Source: Bacillota bacterium
GTDB lineage: Bacteria; Bacillota; Clostridia; Lachnospirales; Lachnospiraceae
Assembly (NCBI GenBank): GCA_023414985.1
Contig: JAEZLY010000058.1
Coordinates: 1 to 6,727 of the forward strand
DNA: 6,727 nt
Direction of reading: 5' to 3'
A program made the position numbers and the translations under genes. The notes below the pieces were generated by a model. That model did no database searches and had not been told where the DNA came from. It saw only the letters and a program-made list of their open reading frames with translations. Shown here one piece after another: positions 6,140 to 6,727 of this stretch (positions within the stretch are counted from its first letter, which is position 1; each line of letters begins with the position of its first letter).

Positions 6140-6727
6140 GATGGATAGGCTCCTTTCTGCTTCTCATGAGTAAATAGGATAATAGGGCAAGTAACATACC
6201 GATTGCTGTCACTGCCAATCCCTTCTCCATATGCGGATAGCGCATTCTTAGTACGGTTGTTCCGGAAGGAACCGTGACCAGATGGTTCACCGTGCGAATG
6301 GCCTGATCGCTATGGAAGATATCGATATAGGAGAGGGTGGTATTCACATTATCATAATCGGAAAGGATCGTGATTTGATTGCCGCTTTTCCTGATCTGAA
6401 TTGGAACCACTTCTCTTTCCGGGAGGGAGTTGACATTTAACCCGAAAATGCTTTCTGCTAATTTGGTGATTTCTGAATCTCTTGTTGTCTGTAAATAGTA
6501 AACGAGGTTCAGACCGATAAAATGAAGATTCTTATTTCTGGCAGTACCCAGGAAGGGCATTACCTTCCCGTTCATATCACAGCTTCCGTCCACCTTGTCC
6601 AAACCAAGCAGATAGACGGTATTCCAGTCGCCAACCCCATAAGAGAAATCCAGACTGGTATAGGTATTACCCTTGTAGGTGAAAGCAGGAAAGGACTCAG
6701 TAAAAGCGATACTTTGTGAGGTTACAC
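6114..6727 (-). CDS. C-terminal part of a large membrane protein (5' end outside window)
   Basis: The frame is open to the right edge, with 203 whole codons visible (first whole codon at 6725). The TTG at 6602 is just an internal Leu, since the same frame reads through conserved-looking sequence upstream (SLDFSYGVGDWNTVYLLGLD). Most of the visible part looks extracytoplasmic and beta-rich. It is followed by one membrane helix (GLAVTAIGMLLALLSYLLM) and a short basic tail (RSRKEP). The ending PSGTTVLRMRYPH before a last helix resembles the end of large polytopic YfhO-like or PTPS-related membrane proteins (PF10131/TIGR03766, from memory), which accompany XrtG loci and may be GT-C-type glycosyltransferases. 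That family call rests on context and the C-terminal shape only. Its stop lies within the first codons of the candidate substrate gene (26-base overlap), placing it upstream in the same operon. Confidence 0.62.
   Translation of the reverse strand, partial: VTSQSIAFTESFPAFTYKGNTYTSLDFSYGVGDWNTVYLLGLDKVDGSCDMNGKVMPFLGTARNKNLHFIGLNLVYYLQTTRDSEITKLAESIFGLNVNSLPEREVVPIQIRKSGNQITILSDYDNVNTTLSYIDIFHSDQAIRTVNHLVTVPSGTTVLRMRYPHMEKGLAVTAIGMLLALLSYLLMRSRKEPIHHETSNEAA

Noticed and set aside
6600..6602. TTG at 6602 as the start of a 162-residue protein
   Set aside because: The frame continues without a stop to the window edge with coding-like sequence, and the TTG codon fits an internal leucine.
1..6727. 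Mobile element, CRISPR array, tRNA or phage content
   Set aside because: I saw no transposase or integrase genes, no regularly spaced direct repeats and no tRNA-like sequence; the whole span is accounted for by dense protein genes.

Overview
The window looks like a chromosomal segment of an anaerobic Gram-positive Firmicute, probably a clostridial or Lachnospiraceae-type organism. The basis is moderate-to-low GC (judged by eye, not counted), strong GGAGG-type ribosome binding sites, tightly packed genes, and above all a Gram-positive exosortase (XrtG) gene neighbourhood. The exact species cannot be read from the sequence.

Layout. Positions 1-1058 (+) hold most of an acetylornithine aminotransferase-like gene (argD) whose 5' end lies outside the window. 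A short convergent intergenic stretch (1059-1199) contains a perfect 14-bp stem hairpin, the likely shared terminator. From 1200 to the right edge all seven genes are on the minus strand, with gaps of at most about 60 bases or overlaps, so they look like one operon read right to left. The order is: the C-terminal end of a large membrane protein (6114-6727, cut by the window edge); a secreted protein with a C-terminal sorting-type tail (5402-6139); the exosortase-family protein XrtG (4791-5405); a processive-type family 2 glycosyltransferase (3452-4822); a membrane sensor-like protein with a probable degenerate GGDEF domain (2388-3395); a 6-pyruvoyl-tetrahydropterin synthase-related protein lacking the usual catalytic residues (1929-2369); and a dolichyl-phosphate-mannose-synthase-like glycosyltransferase (1200-1916).

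How the genes may work together. The trio of XrtG, its glycosyltransferase and the pterin-synthase-like protein is a gene association known from comparative genomics (TIGRFAMs TIGR03110, TIGR03111 and TIGR03112, from memory). To my knowledge its biochemistry is unsolved. My inference is a surface-glycan and protein-anchoring system. The processive glycosyltransferase would build a polysaccharide at the membrane, and the DPM-like enzyme would make a lipid-linked sugar donor. The large membrane protein may act on the outer face, and XrtG (visible Cys/Arg/His triad) would process the C-terminal tail of the adjacent secreted protein, its obvious candidate substrate. The sensor-like protein could regulate synthesis. 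Nothing here shows mobile elements, CRISPR arrays, tRNA or rRNA genes. The operon promoter must lie beyond the right edge.
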